Assembly (NCBI GenBank): GCA_026225945.1
Contig: JAMJFZ010001258.1
Coordinates: 15,728,001 to 15,792,000, forward strand
Origin: Cricetomys ansorgei
Taxonomy: Eukaryota > Chordata > Mammalia > Rodentia > Nesomyidae
Direction: 5' to 3'
Length of the DNA stretch: 64,000 nt
The position numbers were made by a program, and so were the translations under genes. The notes below the pieces were generated by a model. The model had not been told where the DNA came from and ran no database searches. It saw only the letters and a program-made list of their open reading frames with translations. Below, piece after piece: positions 1 to 12,600 of the stretch; positions within the stretch are counted from its first letter, which is position 1, and the number at the start of each line of letters is the position of its first letter.

Positions 1-39
1 GTACTACCACAACTGGCCGAGGTTTTTTGTTTGTTTGTT

Positions 40-262
40 TAGATTTATTTTTTGTTCTTTTATTTTATGTATATGTGTATGTCTGTGTGAATAGATGTCA
101 CATGTGTATGTGTGCCTGTGAAGGCCAGAACTGGGTGTCAGATCCTTTGGAGCTGGAGTTATAGGACTAAGCCACCCAATGTGGGTAATGGGATCTGAAC
201 TAGGGTCCTCTGGAAGAATAGGAAATGTTACTGCTGAGCCATCTCGTCAGATCCCAGAGTGT
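40..262 (-). mobile_element. B2/B3-type SINE, antisense
   Basis: GGATCTGAACTAGGGTCCTC, TGGAAGAATAGGAAATG and CTGAGCCATCTCGTCAG are the reverse of the tRNA-derived SINE head. Scd3 intron 4. Confidence 0.75.
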
Positions 263-263
263 C

Positions 264-376
264 TTTGTTTTTCGAGACAGTCTCATTATGCAGCTCTGTC
301 TGACCTGGAACTCACAGATCCATCTGCCTCTGTCTCTCTAGTGCTGGGGTCACAGGCATGCACCACCACACATGGC
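264..376 (-). mobile_element. B1 SINE, antisense
   Basis: TTTTCGAGACAGTCTCATTA, CCTGGAACTCACAGATCC and CACAGGCATGCACCACCACA follow reverse B1 order. Confidence 0.8.
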
Positions 377-490
377 TGAAATGATGGTTTAGACATACAA
401 GCCTAGAAATTCATTCAGCTATCCTAAGTGCTAAGAGAAATATGAAAATATTGAAGCACTGCCTCCTGAGCTCCATCCCCCTTCACTCAC

Positions 491-696
491 CTCCTCTGGA
501 ACATCACCAGCTTCTCAGCTTTAAGGTCAGACATGTCCAGTTTTCCGCCCTTCTCTTTGACAGCCGGGTGTTTGCGCACAAGCAGCCAGCCCACGTGAGA
601 GAAGAAGAAGCCCCGCCGGGAATTGTGAGGGTCGGCGTGTGTTTCTGAGAACTTGTGGTGGGCGCGGTGGTCTCGGGCCCATTCATACACGTCATT
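491..696 (-). CDS. Scd3: Scd3 coding exon 4 (second His box)
   Basis: 206 bp, the usual size of this exon. Acceptor CCTTCCAG, donor GTGAGT. It encodes [18 protein letters not shown] with the HRAHH iron-binding box, then the conserved [13 protein letters not shown] and [15 protein letters not shown] segments. It ends in phase 2 (AGG AG), so exon 5 should begin with G-TAC-TAC beyond the left edge. Confidence 0.97.
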
Positions 697-3600
697 CTGG
701 AAGGTCAGGAAACCCAGTATTGAGAAGAGATGCCTTCTGGGAAAATGCAGGGGCCTGGATGTCTGCAAGGGTCTGGCTATGTGAGTGTCCCTTCTCTAAT
801 TTCCTACAGTCTACCCATTACAAACTTGTTGCAAGTCCTATCCATCATGCTAGCCCTTGATAAGACAACAAGGTCAGCTTATCTAATGCCTCGGTGACTC
901 TGTTTCCTCATCTGTACAGTGGGTAGGACAATACAGCCTACCACCTGGAGTGGTTGTGAGACCCAAGGAGTTCACCTGTGTCGAATGCGGACAGTGTCCA
1001 GCACATGGCACCACAGACGTTGGCTCTTATTATCTGAAACCAGAGTTCTTGAGTCTGTGACACAGCCCACTCCAGTCCCATTACAGTAGGTCCTAAGACA
1101 GTCACAGCAAAGCATGATTTATTGCTGACTGAGTGTTTAGGAATAGTCAGTGTCCTGTTGATGTCCTATGGTCCTTTAAACAAAGGACCACAACAGCCAT
1201 ACTATATGATAACCCAGAGAACGTTGGATCCCAAAAAAGTTACACCTGGAAAACCTGTTCTGGTTATTTCCCCTCCCACTGGTTCTTAGGTGTCCCGTGT
1301 TGTGTGAAGCTCTGTAACGAGCATGCTATTGAGGGGACCACCAAAGGCTAGAAAAAGTAATGGCTGTCTCCATTCTGAGTGTAAGTCCTTCTTTCTGACC
1401 TAGGTCATTCATGAAGTGGAGACACAAAGGTGAACCTCGACAGCTTCTTACCTGGAAAGCCACGGTGTTGGCAATGATGAGGAAGAGCCGCAGGGGCAAC
1501 CGCGCCTTGTAGGTTCGGTGGCTCCACAGGCGATGAGCCCCGGCCGTGATGCCCTCCATACTGATCACATAGGAGACAAGTGCTGTGGAGACAGCAGAGG
1601 AGTCAGCCAACTGGTAAGTGTCCAACTGGGAAGAGCGTGTGTAACACTCTCCTGATACCAGAGTATGTTTCTTTAGGTTTGAAAGAGTGCATGGGTTGGT
1701 GTCTGAGACATCATAGCATCCGCCACCTCGAAAATCATTATTGCCTCAAACACCACCTGGGAATAGGGGTGAAACCCCTCCACCTGGGAATGGAGGTGAG
1801 ACCCCTCCACCTGGGAATGGAGGTGAGACCCCTCCACCTGGGAATGGAGGTGAGACCCCTCCACCTGGGAATGGAGGTGAGACCCCTCCACCTGGGAATA
1901 GGGGTGAGACCCTTCCACCTGGGAATGGAGGTGAGACTCCTCTACCTGGGAATGGAGGTGAGACCCCTCCACCTGGGAATGGAGGTGAGACCCCTCCACC
2001 TGGGAATGGAGGTGAGACCCCTCCACCTGGGAATAGGGGTGAGACCCCTCCACCTGGGAATGGAGGTGAGACCCCTCCACCTGGGAATGGAGGTGAGACC
2101 CCTCCACCTGGGAATGGAGGTGAGACCCCTCCACCTGGGAATAGGGGTGAGACCCCTCCACCTGGGAATGGAGGTGAGACCCCTCCACCTGGGAATAGGG
2201 GTGAGACCCCTCCACCTGGGAATGGAGGTGAGACCCCTCCACCTGGGAATGGAGGTGAGACCCTTCCACCTGGGGTGGAGTGAGTCAGTGAGGGTGACTC
2301 AGGAAGACCCAGGCAAGAAAGTGGCCAAAAAGCAGAATGCTAGAAAGAAAGCAGGTCATGAGCACCATCTAGCTCTCATCATCAGACCGTAGGGACATTT
2401 TCCTGGATCCTATGCCCCTTGACCTTCAGCTATTTCTCCAATGACTCCAGTGATGACTTCAGGGTCATCAACTACTCTTCTAGAACCAAGTAACCATAAT
2501 CAAGAATGTTTGGGAGATGACAGTCAGGGCTCAGCTGAAGGAGCCCTCAGTAGAAGGGGAGATTCATGGGACACAGAACCATAGCTGTTGACCTGTCCTT
2601 AGCGCTGCAGCAGGGGTCTCAGCTCTGCACAGGTCACATTTACACAGAAGCTCAAGCTTTACCGTGCATTAACATCATCAAATCTACTGCATACCCTAAT
2701 GGTTTGGAGTCTAGCAATACCATGTGTGAGGTGACACGGCACAGATAGTGAAGCAACTTTGTCCTGTAGGGGCTTTGTGTTGGGTGCTCGTCAGATGTCT
2801 CTTTGAGTGAGTATGTAGATGAAGTTAAAAGCTGAGTATTTGTTCAGGGTCACAGCACTGGTGAAGGTGGAGCCATGGTTTGAAACTAGGTTTCCTGCCA
2901 AGAATCAGTTCCAGTTCCAGCTGTACCATACACGTCCTAGTAATACAGCACCTTAAGCACCTACAAGATCAGGAGGTGCCGTTTAGGGTCTAGAATGGGG
3001 GAGAGGACACTGAGTTTTTCCATCTGTTCCTCTGATTGGTCACGAGGATATGGAGCTGAGGCCTTGTAAAAAGCAGTATAAAATACCCCAAGGGATACCT
3101 GGAAACCGTAGAACTATAGGGGGTTACAGAACTTGACAGAAATTGGAGAAACCACACATTGTACAATCTGCCATGTGTCCTGCTGCACAAGGGGTAACAG
3201 TTTCCTAAGCGGTCTCTTTCCTCCTGTCTTCTGCCTCCTGTGTTCTATCCTGTGTTCCTTCTATAGATTCCCAGGACAACCACAGAGACAGCACCCACCC
3301 TCAGGAAGTGCTGCCCACATCCTTCTGAACCTGGATGAGGCCTCGGGTGATTTGCAGCCTGGGTCTGTGGGTGATTGGGATCTTCCCACATTGAGGGCCT
3401 GACTACAGCAGGGAAGCCAGGGGAGTGCAAGCCCTGAGGTCGCCTGCGGAAAGGGAAGGCTTTGAGTAGAGCAGGGGAGCCAATAAAGCGTCCGAATTTG
3501 CTTCATGCTGTAGCTTGCCCTGGCACGTTGCTCCAGAGCACAGACAATGCTATCTTAACAGGAGAACTGGGGTGAAAACCCTCGTACAGAGTCATGTTCT

Positions 3601-6600
3601 TATTCTGCCAACAGCTTAGGTCACATAGATCCTTCCTCTGTCCCCAGGGAAGGAATGTGAGAGTCCACACTGCTGGTGAAACACCTTTCCCCTCAGAGGA
3701 AGGTTGGAAAGGTTTTGTACTTTGGCCCTCAGTGTCGTCAGAGAGGTCTGTAGTCCAGAGGACTCTGCTGAATGGTTCTAAAGTGAGAAAAAAGTCTTTC
3801 AAAATCCCCAGTCAGGAAAATGGTGCCAATACAGCCAGTTACTAGTTATGCATTTTCCTTTGGGATAAAACAAGAAAAGTGTCTAAAACCTAAAAGAAGG
3901 AGCAGAAGATTCCAGCTGAGACCTCGATCCTTTTTGTTCCTGAAAACGAGGGTTTTGCAATCCATATTTCACAAACACCATTCCGTCAGCTAATCTACCC
4001 ACCAGAGCCCGGGGACAAGATTAAAATAACTTATCATGCATGTTCTATGTGCCAAATTCCTTTCCAAAACCGTCACATACCCAAAGGGCAGGGTACCAAA
4101 GCCAATGAACACAGCCCTTGCTTTGGTTGGTACCCTGTTTCCCACAATAACACAGACAGTTTGGTTAACAGAACTGAGCTGAATGGGGCCAGCAGGGAGG
4201 ACACAGGCTGGACAGGGAGCTTGCAGGGAATCAAACTACTTTGAAGACTTCCTCCACCCCCAATCTTCCTGCTCCTGAAAATGTGCCTAAGTAGATAACT
4301 AGAAAAACTGATATCCTAAGAAAGGGGAACTCCTAAGTTGTATTTTCTTGAGGCATTGGGTGGATCTCCCAAGACTGCCTAAGGCCTCAAATCTCACCAC
4401 CTACAAGATGCAAGAGAGCCGGGACAGACAGGATAACACCAGCTCCTCTACATCCATACATTCCAAGAGGATCCCCACATCTGATGCTGTTCCCCAAACC
4501 TCCCAGGAGTACCTGGGAAAGAATGGCTGGATCACCAGCCCTCAGAGAAAGTAGGGGCCCCTGGTCTGCAGAGCTCCTGGAGTCAGGGCTTCTGCAGATC
4601 AGAAGCCTTCTTCAAGGCTCTATTCTCTGGCATGCTGTCCCTGCCAAGGAAGGATGCATACAGGGCAAAGACAACCGGTGTTAGAAAGTGTTAGTACCGT
4701 AGCATGATACGGCCTCAGGAGAACAGGACAGTGGCAGGCTGGGTACAGAAGAAACCGTGAAATAGTTCTGAAATACTCGGATGACATCTGGTTGACTGGC
4801 ATATGCTGCACCCCGAGACCTACATGGAGTAGCAGAGCCACATAACTGTACACTTGGGTGCTATAGGAGCTTGCTTCACAGTCCTCTAGAGCAAGACAGC
4901 CTGGTCTAGCCAGGGACTAAGGTATGAATGGTTGTGTGGATAAGCATCTCTTTTGTACTTTCCTCTTCAGTGACATCTCCTGTGCAGGATCCCCTATGTT
5001 TCCTGACGGGGCTCAACACGTAGCCCACAGGGTTGGTGGGCTACCTGATTCCCATGTCCCCTGGATAGGGCCTAGTTCTCCTGCAGCAGGAAGGGTTGGG
5101 ACAGGCAGGCAAGTAAGTGATTCACACAGGAAAGTGTGTTTGGGGCCAGTTGCCTCAGACCTGTAGTGCTAGCCTTCAGCAAGTCCTGCACATAGTTCCA
5201 GGGCTTGGTCTCCAGTGCTCATGTTAAAGCACCCCCATGGGTAAAGGATATGACACAGTTGTGGACACCTGTTTAGTATGTCCAGGGTCCTGGGTTTAAC
5301 AACAACAAGAAACCCCAGGCTGCTTTTGCCAGATATGGTAGCTCAGGATGTAATCCCAGCAGGCTGAGGCAGGAGGATCACCATGGATTCAGGGCCAGCC
5401 TGGACTACATGGAGAGGTCCAGGACAGCCTAGGCGACAGAGTGAGATTCTGAAAAAACAAACCAGTTGTGGCGATGGACATAGTAATGTCTGCACTTAGG
5501 AAGTGGACCCAGATCAGAGATGAAGGCCATTCTCTGCTACAGACCAAGTTCCAGGCCAGCCTGGCTCCATAAGAACCTGTCTCTTCCCAATCCCACTGGG
5601 CTGTGTTCAGTCAGTTTATCAAGAACCACAGAGAAGGGGTTAGGGAAACCTGGACACAGAGGAGCCACTGCCCATGGCAAGACCCCACTTCATTAGAGAG
5701 AGGGGGAAAAACTTGAGACACTGTCCCAGAATAAAGAGAGGTGCTTACTCCAGAGCCAGGTGTAGAGCTTGCAGGAGGGAACCAGTGTGATCCCGTATAA
5801 GGCTCCCAGGTGCAGCAGGCCCATGAGGATGATGCTTCTCCAGACGTACTCCAGCTTGGGCGGGGGGCCCTCCTCATCCTGGTAGGTGGGGTCGTGTATA
5901 TCTTCTTTCATTTCAGGGCGGATGTCTTCTTCCAGGTAGAGCGGGACCGTCTTCAGCTTCTCTCGTCCATTTTTCAGGCTTCCGGAGGGAGGCGCTGTGA
6001 TGGTGGTGGTGGTCGTGTAGGAAGTCATCTACAAGAACAGGGAGAGAGGAGAGTGGCTACGCAGCTGGCAGAAAGGTGCGCTAGAGGTTCCACCCCTACC
6101 GCAGTGTCCGGCTTAACTAAGGGCTGGTGGATGATGAGGTCTGCAGAAACTGCATATTGGCTGTTGTCAAGCCTCAAGGTGAAGGGGCAGTGGGAAAGGA
6201 GAACGAACCTCTTACATCACTGGCAAGTCAAAGAAAGCCCTACGTGTACGCGTAAAGGTACAGGCAGCGCCAGATTATCCTTTAAAGCTTGTGAGACAAA
6301 CGTGGGGAACCAAGTGTCCAAATGCCACCCACACCTCTACCAGTTGGTGGCAGTACAACTTAGGAAAGATGACTGGAGTTCTCAACTGTCTCTCCCTCGC
6401 CTACAGGGCACCTACAGGTCCCAGGAACACCAACTCAAGATTCCAAAAATGCCCGGTTAAAGAGAAATTACAGGAAACTATCGTTTTGGACTCAATTCCT
6501 CTACTAGTTCCCAACAGAGAGACCAATCCAGAGCGGGTGTTACCAGAATTGTTAGGACCAGACCCGGCCCTTCAGCAAGAGAGGCTAGGTCATCTGCCCC

Positions 6601-9600
6601 AGTATACCAATTAAAGGGACGATAGGAAGAGCACCGGACAGGAGATTTGCTTCATGTGGCCACATTGTTACTATGGAAATTACAGTTTCCTTTTTTGAGT
6701 TTTTGTCTGGCTAATGAAATAACTTAAATGTAGTCTCAAAAGCAAACTTAAGGACTTTAAAAAAAAAGATTTTTACAGAAAAGCAGCAAAGCAAACCACC
6801 TATAAATTTCAGCAGCTACCAGGAGGAAGGAGATGGAGGGGCTTGGGGGAGGAGGCCAGGCCTTTTGAGTTAGGGTCCAAGAGCTCAGGCCTGTTCAGCA
6901 GTGCTTCAGAAGACAGGGGGGAAGCCTGCATAGGCTTTTGGTTGGCATTCAAAATAGAAGGAAAAGTTAGTCTTTTTGAGGTAGAACTCAGAAAAATGGA
7001 CAAGCTGAACAGTGTTGCATTGTAAAATTTCTGTAAGCAGCTGTGCTTCAAGAGGGGCTCATGAGAAGCGTACGTGCAATATTTCACCGAGGGGATAACT
7101 ATTCATCCTATTTCCTTCAGGTGAATCGGTTTTCTCCAGGAATGGCCTTCTGGTCAAATGATTGACAGGTCTAGCTGGATTCATTTTTTTTTTTTTTTTT
7201 TAATAGACAGGCTCTTATTATGTAGCCCTAGATGGCCTGGAATACAGACCAGGCTGACCTTGAACTCACAGATCCTCCTGAGTTTTAAGGTGTACCAACA
7301 CACCCAGCTGGGTTAATTCTTAATGTAATTAACCTTCGGATCAAATCAGAATGTCCTGTCTCCACCCAGGACCAGAGTTGGCTTAGAGTCCATTCTTTTC
7401 TCCAGGAGAAGAGCCTAATGGAACCTGAGCAAAGTCCTGGTATCTTTACCTTCTTATTTGATATTTTAAATCCTGAAGAGGGGCGGTGTGATGTCTCCCT
7501 TCTCTGTTATCAGGGAAATGAAAGGTAGGTCCTCTGTAAGAGCAGCAGGTGATCATTAGCTCTGAGCCACCTCTCCAGTCTCCATGAAACCACTTTCTGA
7601 GAGGCAAACCAGGACTTCAGTCTTTCCTTCCCCTAGTATGGCATTCCAGGAGACACTTGAATTCTTGAGGGTGCATTATTTCATTATGACAGGGCACCGC
7701 ATAGTTTATAATTCAAAAACACATTTGTATGTCATTCTGTAGCAAGGAATCTACACACATACATTGCTAGTGGTTTGTTTGGGTTTTTGGGGATTGTTTC
7801 TTTGTTTTTGGTTTGGTTTTTCAAGACAGGGTTTCTCTGTTGTAACTCTGGCTGTCCTGGAACTCACTCTGTAGACCAGGCTGGCCTCGAACTTACAGAG
7901 ATCTGCCTGCCTCTGCCTCCTGAGTGTTGAAGGCATACACCACCCCACCTGGCCTGCTTTGTTCTGAGTTAACCTTCAGTCTGCAAGTCATCCGGGTGAC
8001 TCAGACGCTCTGCAACACTCCAATACTTAGAGTGTTCCAGCCCGCCTCCCGCCACTCAGACAATAATGATGGAAAGGGGACTCTCAGAGACTACATCCAT
8101 CTGGACAGAAGGATAAGACTGGACTTTGGATTGATTTATGTTTGCTCTGATTCTCTATAAAAATTCTATCAGGAAAGAATCCAGGGGAGCAGCTCTGCTC
8201 TGACTTCCCAGATCGTGGACTCTGAATAAGACATTATTTAAAGATTTTATTCCTGGGTTTTGTTTATGCAAAGGGCATTATGGGTTTTTTACATGTAGTT
8301 TGGAGGCCAAAAGGAGGGGCTCAAATGACTCCCTAGAATATCTCCTCTCTTACCAGGGCAGTTAAAATATCCCTCTTTAGTTTTAGACAGTTGCTGGAAT
8401 TAGGGAGATAAGGCTGGATTTGCTGTAAAACTTTGTGAGCTATGCCAGTGTCTGAAACAAATATAAACAGAATAGAAGCGGGAGCCGAGATTAGAACCCA
8501 TTACATTAGTGTCAGACAACCACGTACAAGAGTCATTTCTCCATGACCTCTCAGTGTGAGTTACTTTCTGTGGCACAAGTGATTATTTTTGTTGCTGGCT
8601 GTGAAACAGGTCCTGTAATGAGGTCCAGGCTAGCCTCAAACTCATTCTCTAGCTGAAGTCTCCCAGGTTCTGGGATTACAGGCAAGCCCCACCATCCCCG
8701 GCATAAACTCACTTTGATACTGACAACTTCCTCCCTTGTCTTTGAACAACGTTCCCCGAAGACACCGCTGATCAGCCATCTTGTGGTTTAGTTTTGGCCA
8801 TTCCATGCTCCAGACCTGTCCTTGTTGGTCTGATCTGACTCCACACTGAGAGTGTCTTGGTTGAGGTTTTTTGGGGTTTTGTTTGGAGTGTGTGTGTGTG
8901 TGTGTGTGTCCTTTACACAAGCTAGAAAAACTTCAGTTGAGAAAACGCCTGCATCAGCTGGCCTGTAGGAATCTCTGTCAAGCGTTTTCTTGATTAATGA
9001 TTCCTGTGAGGGCCCCAGCTTACTGTGGGGTCCTGAGCTGTGTAAGGAGGCGGGCTGATCAAACCGCGAGGAGGAAGTCAATGAGCAGCATTCCTCCGTG
9101 GCCTCCGCTTCAGTTCCTGGCTCAGGTTCCTGCGTTGAGTTCCTGCCCTGACTTCCTGAATTCCCTCAGTGATGCGTGTGACCCTAGAGTTGTAACCTGA
9201 AATCAACCCTTTCTTCCCCAAGTTGCTTTTGTTTTTTGTTTTTTAAATCATATCAATAGAAAAACTAACTAAAACAGTGACAGAGGTTGTTAAGGAGTCA
9301 GTATCAATAAAATCCCTTTTATATCAAATTCAAGTAACAAGTGGCTTAGAATGCTCTTAGGTCAGCCTCAGCTGGAGTCCATTTTTGCAATGAATTCTGT
9401 GTGTCCTGTTATACCCTAGTATCTTAAACAATACTATTTACATCTTTTGTAAGAAGAAGAAAAGTCCTGAACAACAACAACAGACAGGAGTTACAGAGTT
9501 GGGTTCTGTCTGTTTGCGTGTTTTATTTCTGAGACAAACTCTCAGCCCAGGTTGCCTCAAACTCACTATGTAGCCAAGGAAAACCTCAAACTTCTTAATT

Positions 9601-12600
9601 CTCCTGCCTCCATCCGCTGAATGCCAGTATTACAGATGCATACCAACACATCTGATTTTTGAGAATGTATACAATAGTGAGGCGTTCCTTCAACTAAGTC
9701 AAGTAGAAGCACATAGATTTTCAAATAGCAGGACTATTCACACGGCAGGTTTTTGTTTTTCATCTGAATGTTACTCTGTTTTTTTTATATTAAAAGCAGT
9801 AACTCCTTCAGGATCTGTTGTAATCTCTCCCTTTTCATCACTAAATGTATTATTTTCCTCTCTCATCTCTCTAATGGTTAATTTAGTTAAAAGTCAATTT
9901 TGTTTTCTTTCAAAGAATCAGTTCTTATTTCATTCATTCTTTGTGGTTTTGTTTCCATTGTTATTTCCTTAGCATCGTCCCTGATTCGGTGATCTCTTCC
10001 CATCTACATGTCGGTGGACATTTGTTTCTTGCTTTTCCAGGGCCTTCAGGTGAGTCCATCAAGTTCTTGGTTTGTGAGCTCTCCGATCCTCTGATGCAGA
10101 TGCACAGGCTGTAAGCTTTCCCCTTAGGGCTGCTTTCCTTGTGTCCCATCCATTTTGTTATGTTGTGTTTTCATTTTCATTCAGTCCTAGGATTTTAAAT
10201 TTTTCCTTCTGGATTTTTTTTCCTTGACCCAATTATCACCCAGTAGTGTGTAGCTGAGTTCCTTTGATTTTGTGTACTCTCTGCAGCTTCTATTGACAAC
10301 CCAGCTTTGTTCTAGTGTGTTCTGATAGAAACACAGGATGTGATTTCAGTTTTCCTGTATCTGGTGAAACGTCTCTTGTGTTCTAATAGGTAGCTGATTT
10401 TGGAGAAACTTCCATGGGTTGCCTGAGAAGAACAAGTGTGTGTATGGAGTTAGTCTTTGGGTGTCTTAGGTCTGTCTGATTTGTGACGTCATGTAAACGT
10501 CAGTCTCTGTTTTTCTGGATGACCTGTCTATTGGTGAGAGTGGAGTACTGAAGACATGTACTATCGCTGCATTGTGGGTACTCAGTGTCCTTAGAACTAG
10601 AAGTATTATCTTTTATGACACTGAGTGCTCCTGTGTTTGGTGTGTGTATGCACAGGATTGTAATGTCCTTTTGGGAGATTATTCCTTTAATGAGTATGAA
10701 GTTCCCTCCTGTTTCTCTCTGACTAGTTTGGAGCTTCTGAATCTATTTTTTTTTCAGATATTGATAGCCATCTCTCCTTGTTTCTTAGTTTCATTTTGTT
10801 TGGAATATCTTTTTCCATCCTTTGCCCTAAACATGGTAACTATCATTGACAGTGTCATGTGTTTCTGGAGGCAGCAAAGATAGATTCTGTTTTCTATTTC
10901 TAGTGTTTTAGTTAATATTAAGAGCTATTATTGAACAAATGTGTAATATTTCCTGTCATTTTGTTGCTTTTTGCTTTAATTTGTTAAACCTTTCAAATGT
11001 ATTTATTTTACTTTTTGTGATTATAATTATAATCACATTATTTCCCGTTCTCTTCCATAACCTCAAACCCTCCCATATGCCCCTAGCCTGCTCGCTTTCA
11101 AATTATGGCCTCTTTTTTTCAATAATTGCTACATACATACATAAAATTGGTGTGCTTTTCCCTGGGCAAGCCATTCCATTTCCTCCACCCTCATTATTTC
11201 TTAGCTGTCTGTAGTTCTTTGTGTAGGACCAAGGTCTCACGAGCTTTCCCTGTTCATGTTGGCATATGTCTATGGTTGTTCTTGTTCAGTTCATGTTTAA
11301 GCAGTCACATTGCTGAGACTTTATGGCAGAGGTTCTCCACCACGAGGGTCACAACTCCTTTGGGAGTTGAACGACCCTTCCACAGGGGTCACCTAAGACT
11401 ATCAGATATTTACATTATAATTCATAGTAGTATCAAAATTACAATTATGAAGTATCACAAAAATAGTTTTACAGTTAGGGGTCACCACAACATGAAGAAC
11501 TGTATTGCAGGGTCACAGCATTAGGAAGGTTGAGGACCACTCTTTTATGGGCTTATTGTTAATTTCAATATCACTAGGAGACACAGTCTCACAGCAAATT
11601 CCCTGATCCTGTGACTCTGACAACCTTACTGCAATGATCCTTGAGTCTGAGGTGTGGGAGTTGTATTGTAGTGTATTCTTTGGGATTTGGCTCTATAACT
11701 TTGCATTTTGATTTGTTATGGTTTTCTGTAATGGTCTCCATATGTTTCAAAGAGAAGTTTCCTCAATGAGGGGAGTGAGGACTACACTTATCAGATCCTG
11801 GGTATATGGGCAAATATTTAGAATGTATTAGGGATTTTGCCTGTTCAGTAAAGTGGCAGTTGTAGGTTCTTCTCCAAGACCATGGACTTCACTAGCCCAG
11901 GCTAGTTGACTGGGTTTCCAGTAGCAGACATGATTTCCCTCTTATTGAGTGGGTCTTAAGTCCAAGTAGAGAGCTGTTGGTTACGACCAAGGTATGTGTG
12001 CCACTACTGCACCCTTAGGATTATAATGCTTACTCTATGTGGTCATTGCTGCAGTTCACAGGTGTCATAGGTGGACAGGACCACTGGTTGTTTCCCTTCT
12101 TTGAAAGCTTCCAATGCGTTTATTTGGTACCATGGAAGCTAGTCCTCAAGAGGAGTTTTCAGGTCAGTTCCAGCTCAAAGTCTTTGAGCTCTGTTTCTGA
12201 AGTGCATGGCATCTTTAGGAATAGATACTTACTTTCCACCCCTGGGAGGCAACTAAGGGCAATTGCAATAACCTATAATGTTTAGGAGTTTCTTGACCAA
12301 CCCTGACCAACAACCTAAAAGAGAGCTTTATTAGAACCTTTTTGATTAAATGTTTCTGGTGTTGTTTTAACAACAATGTGTCATTAGTCTTTCTATATAG
12401 AAATTGACAAGATATCCTGAGAAAGAAAATCAGAGAAACAATACCATCCATGATAGCCTCAAAGAGGGAAGTGAAAGACCTTTCTTACATGAGCATTTGT
12501 AAAACGGGCTTGAAAAACCGAAAGGAAAGAAGTACAATGAGCAGCATTCAAGACCTCCCGCACACACAGGTTGGTAGAATAAATACTGTTGAAACTCCTG

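Noticed and set aside
1747..2278. CRISPR-like array
   Set aside because: Units are contiguous 27-bp tandem repeats with no unique spacers, in a rodent intron.
1580..2392. Long ORFs encoding [13 protein letters not shown] or [13 protein letters not shown] repeats
   Set aside because: They are products of a 27-bp minisatellite open in several frames on both strands, inside Scd3 intron 2. There is no promoter, splice or domain evidence for a protein.
5749..6028. The ATG at 6028 as the Scd3 start codon
   Set aside because: A splice acceptor (CTTGTAG) directly precedes it, and exon 1 at 20507-20533 supplies the expected N-terminus MPGHLLQEE in frame.
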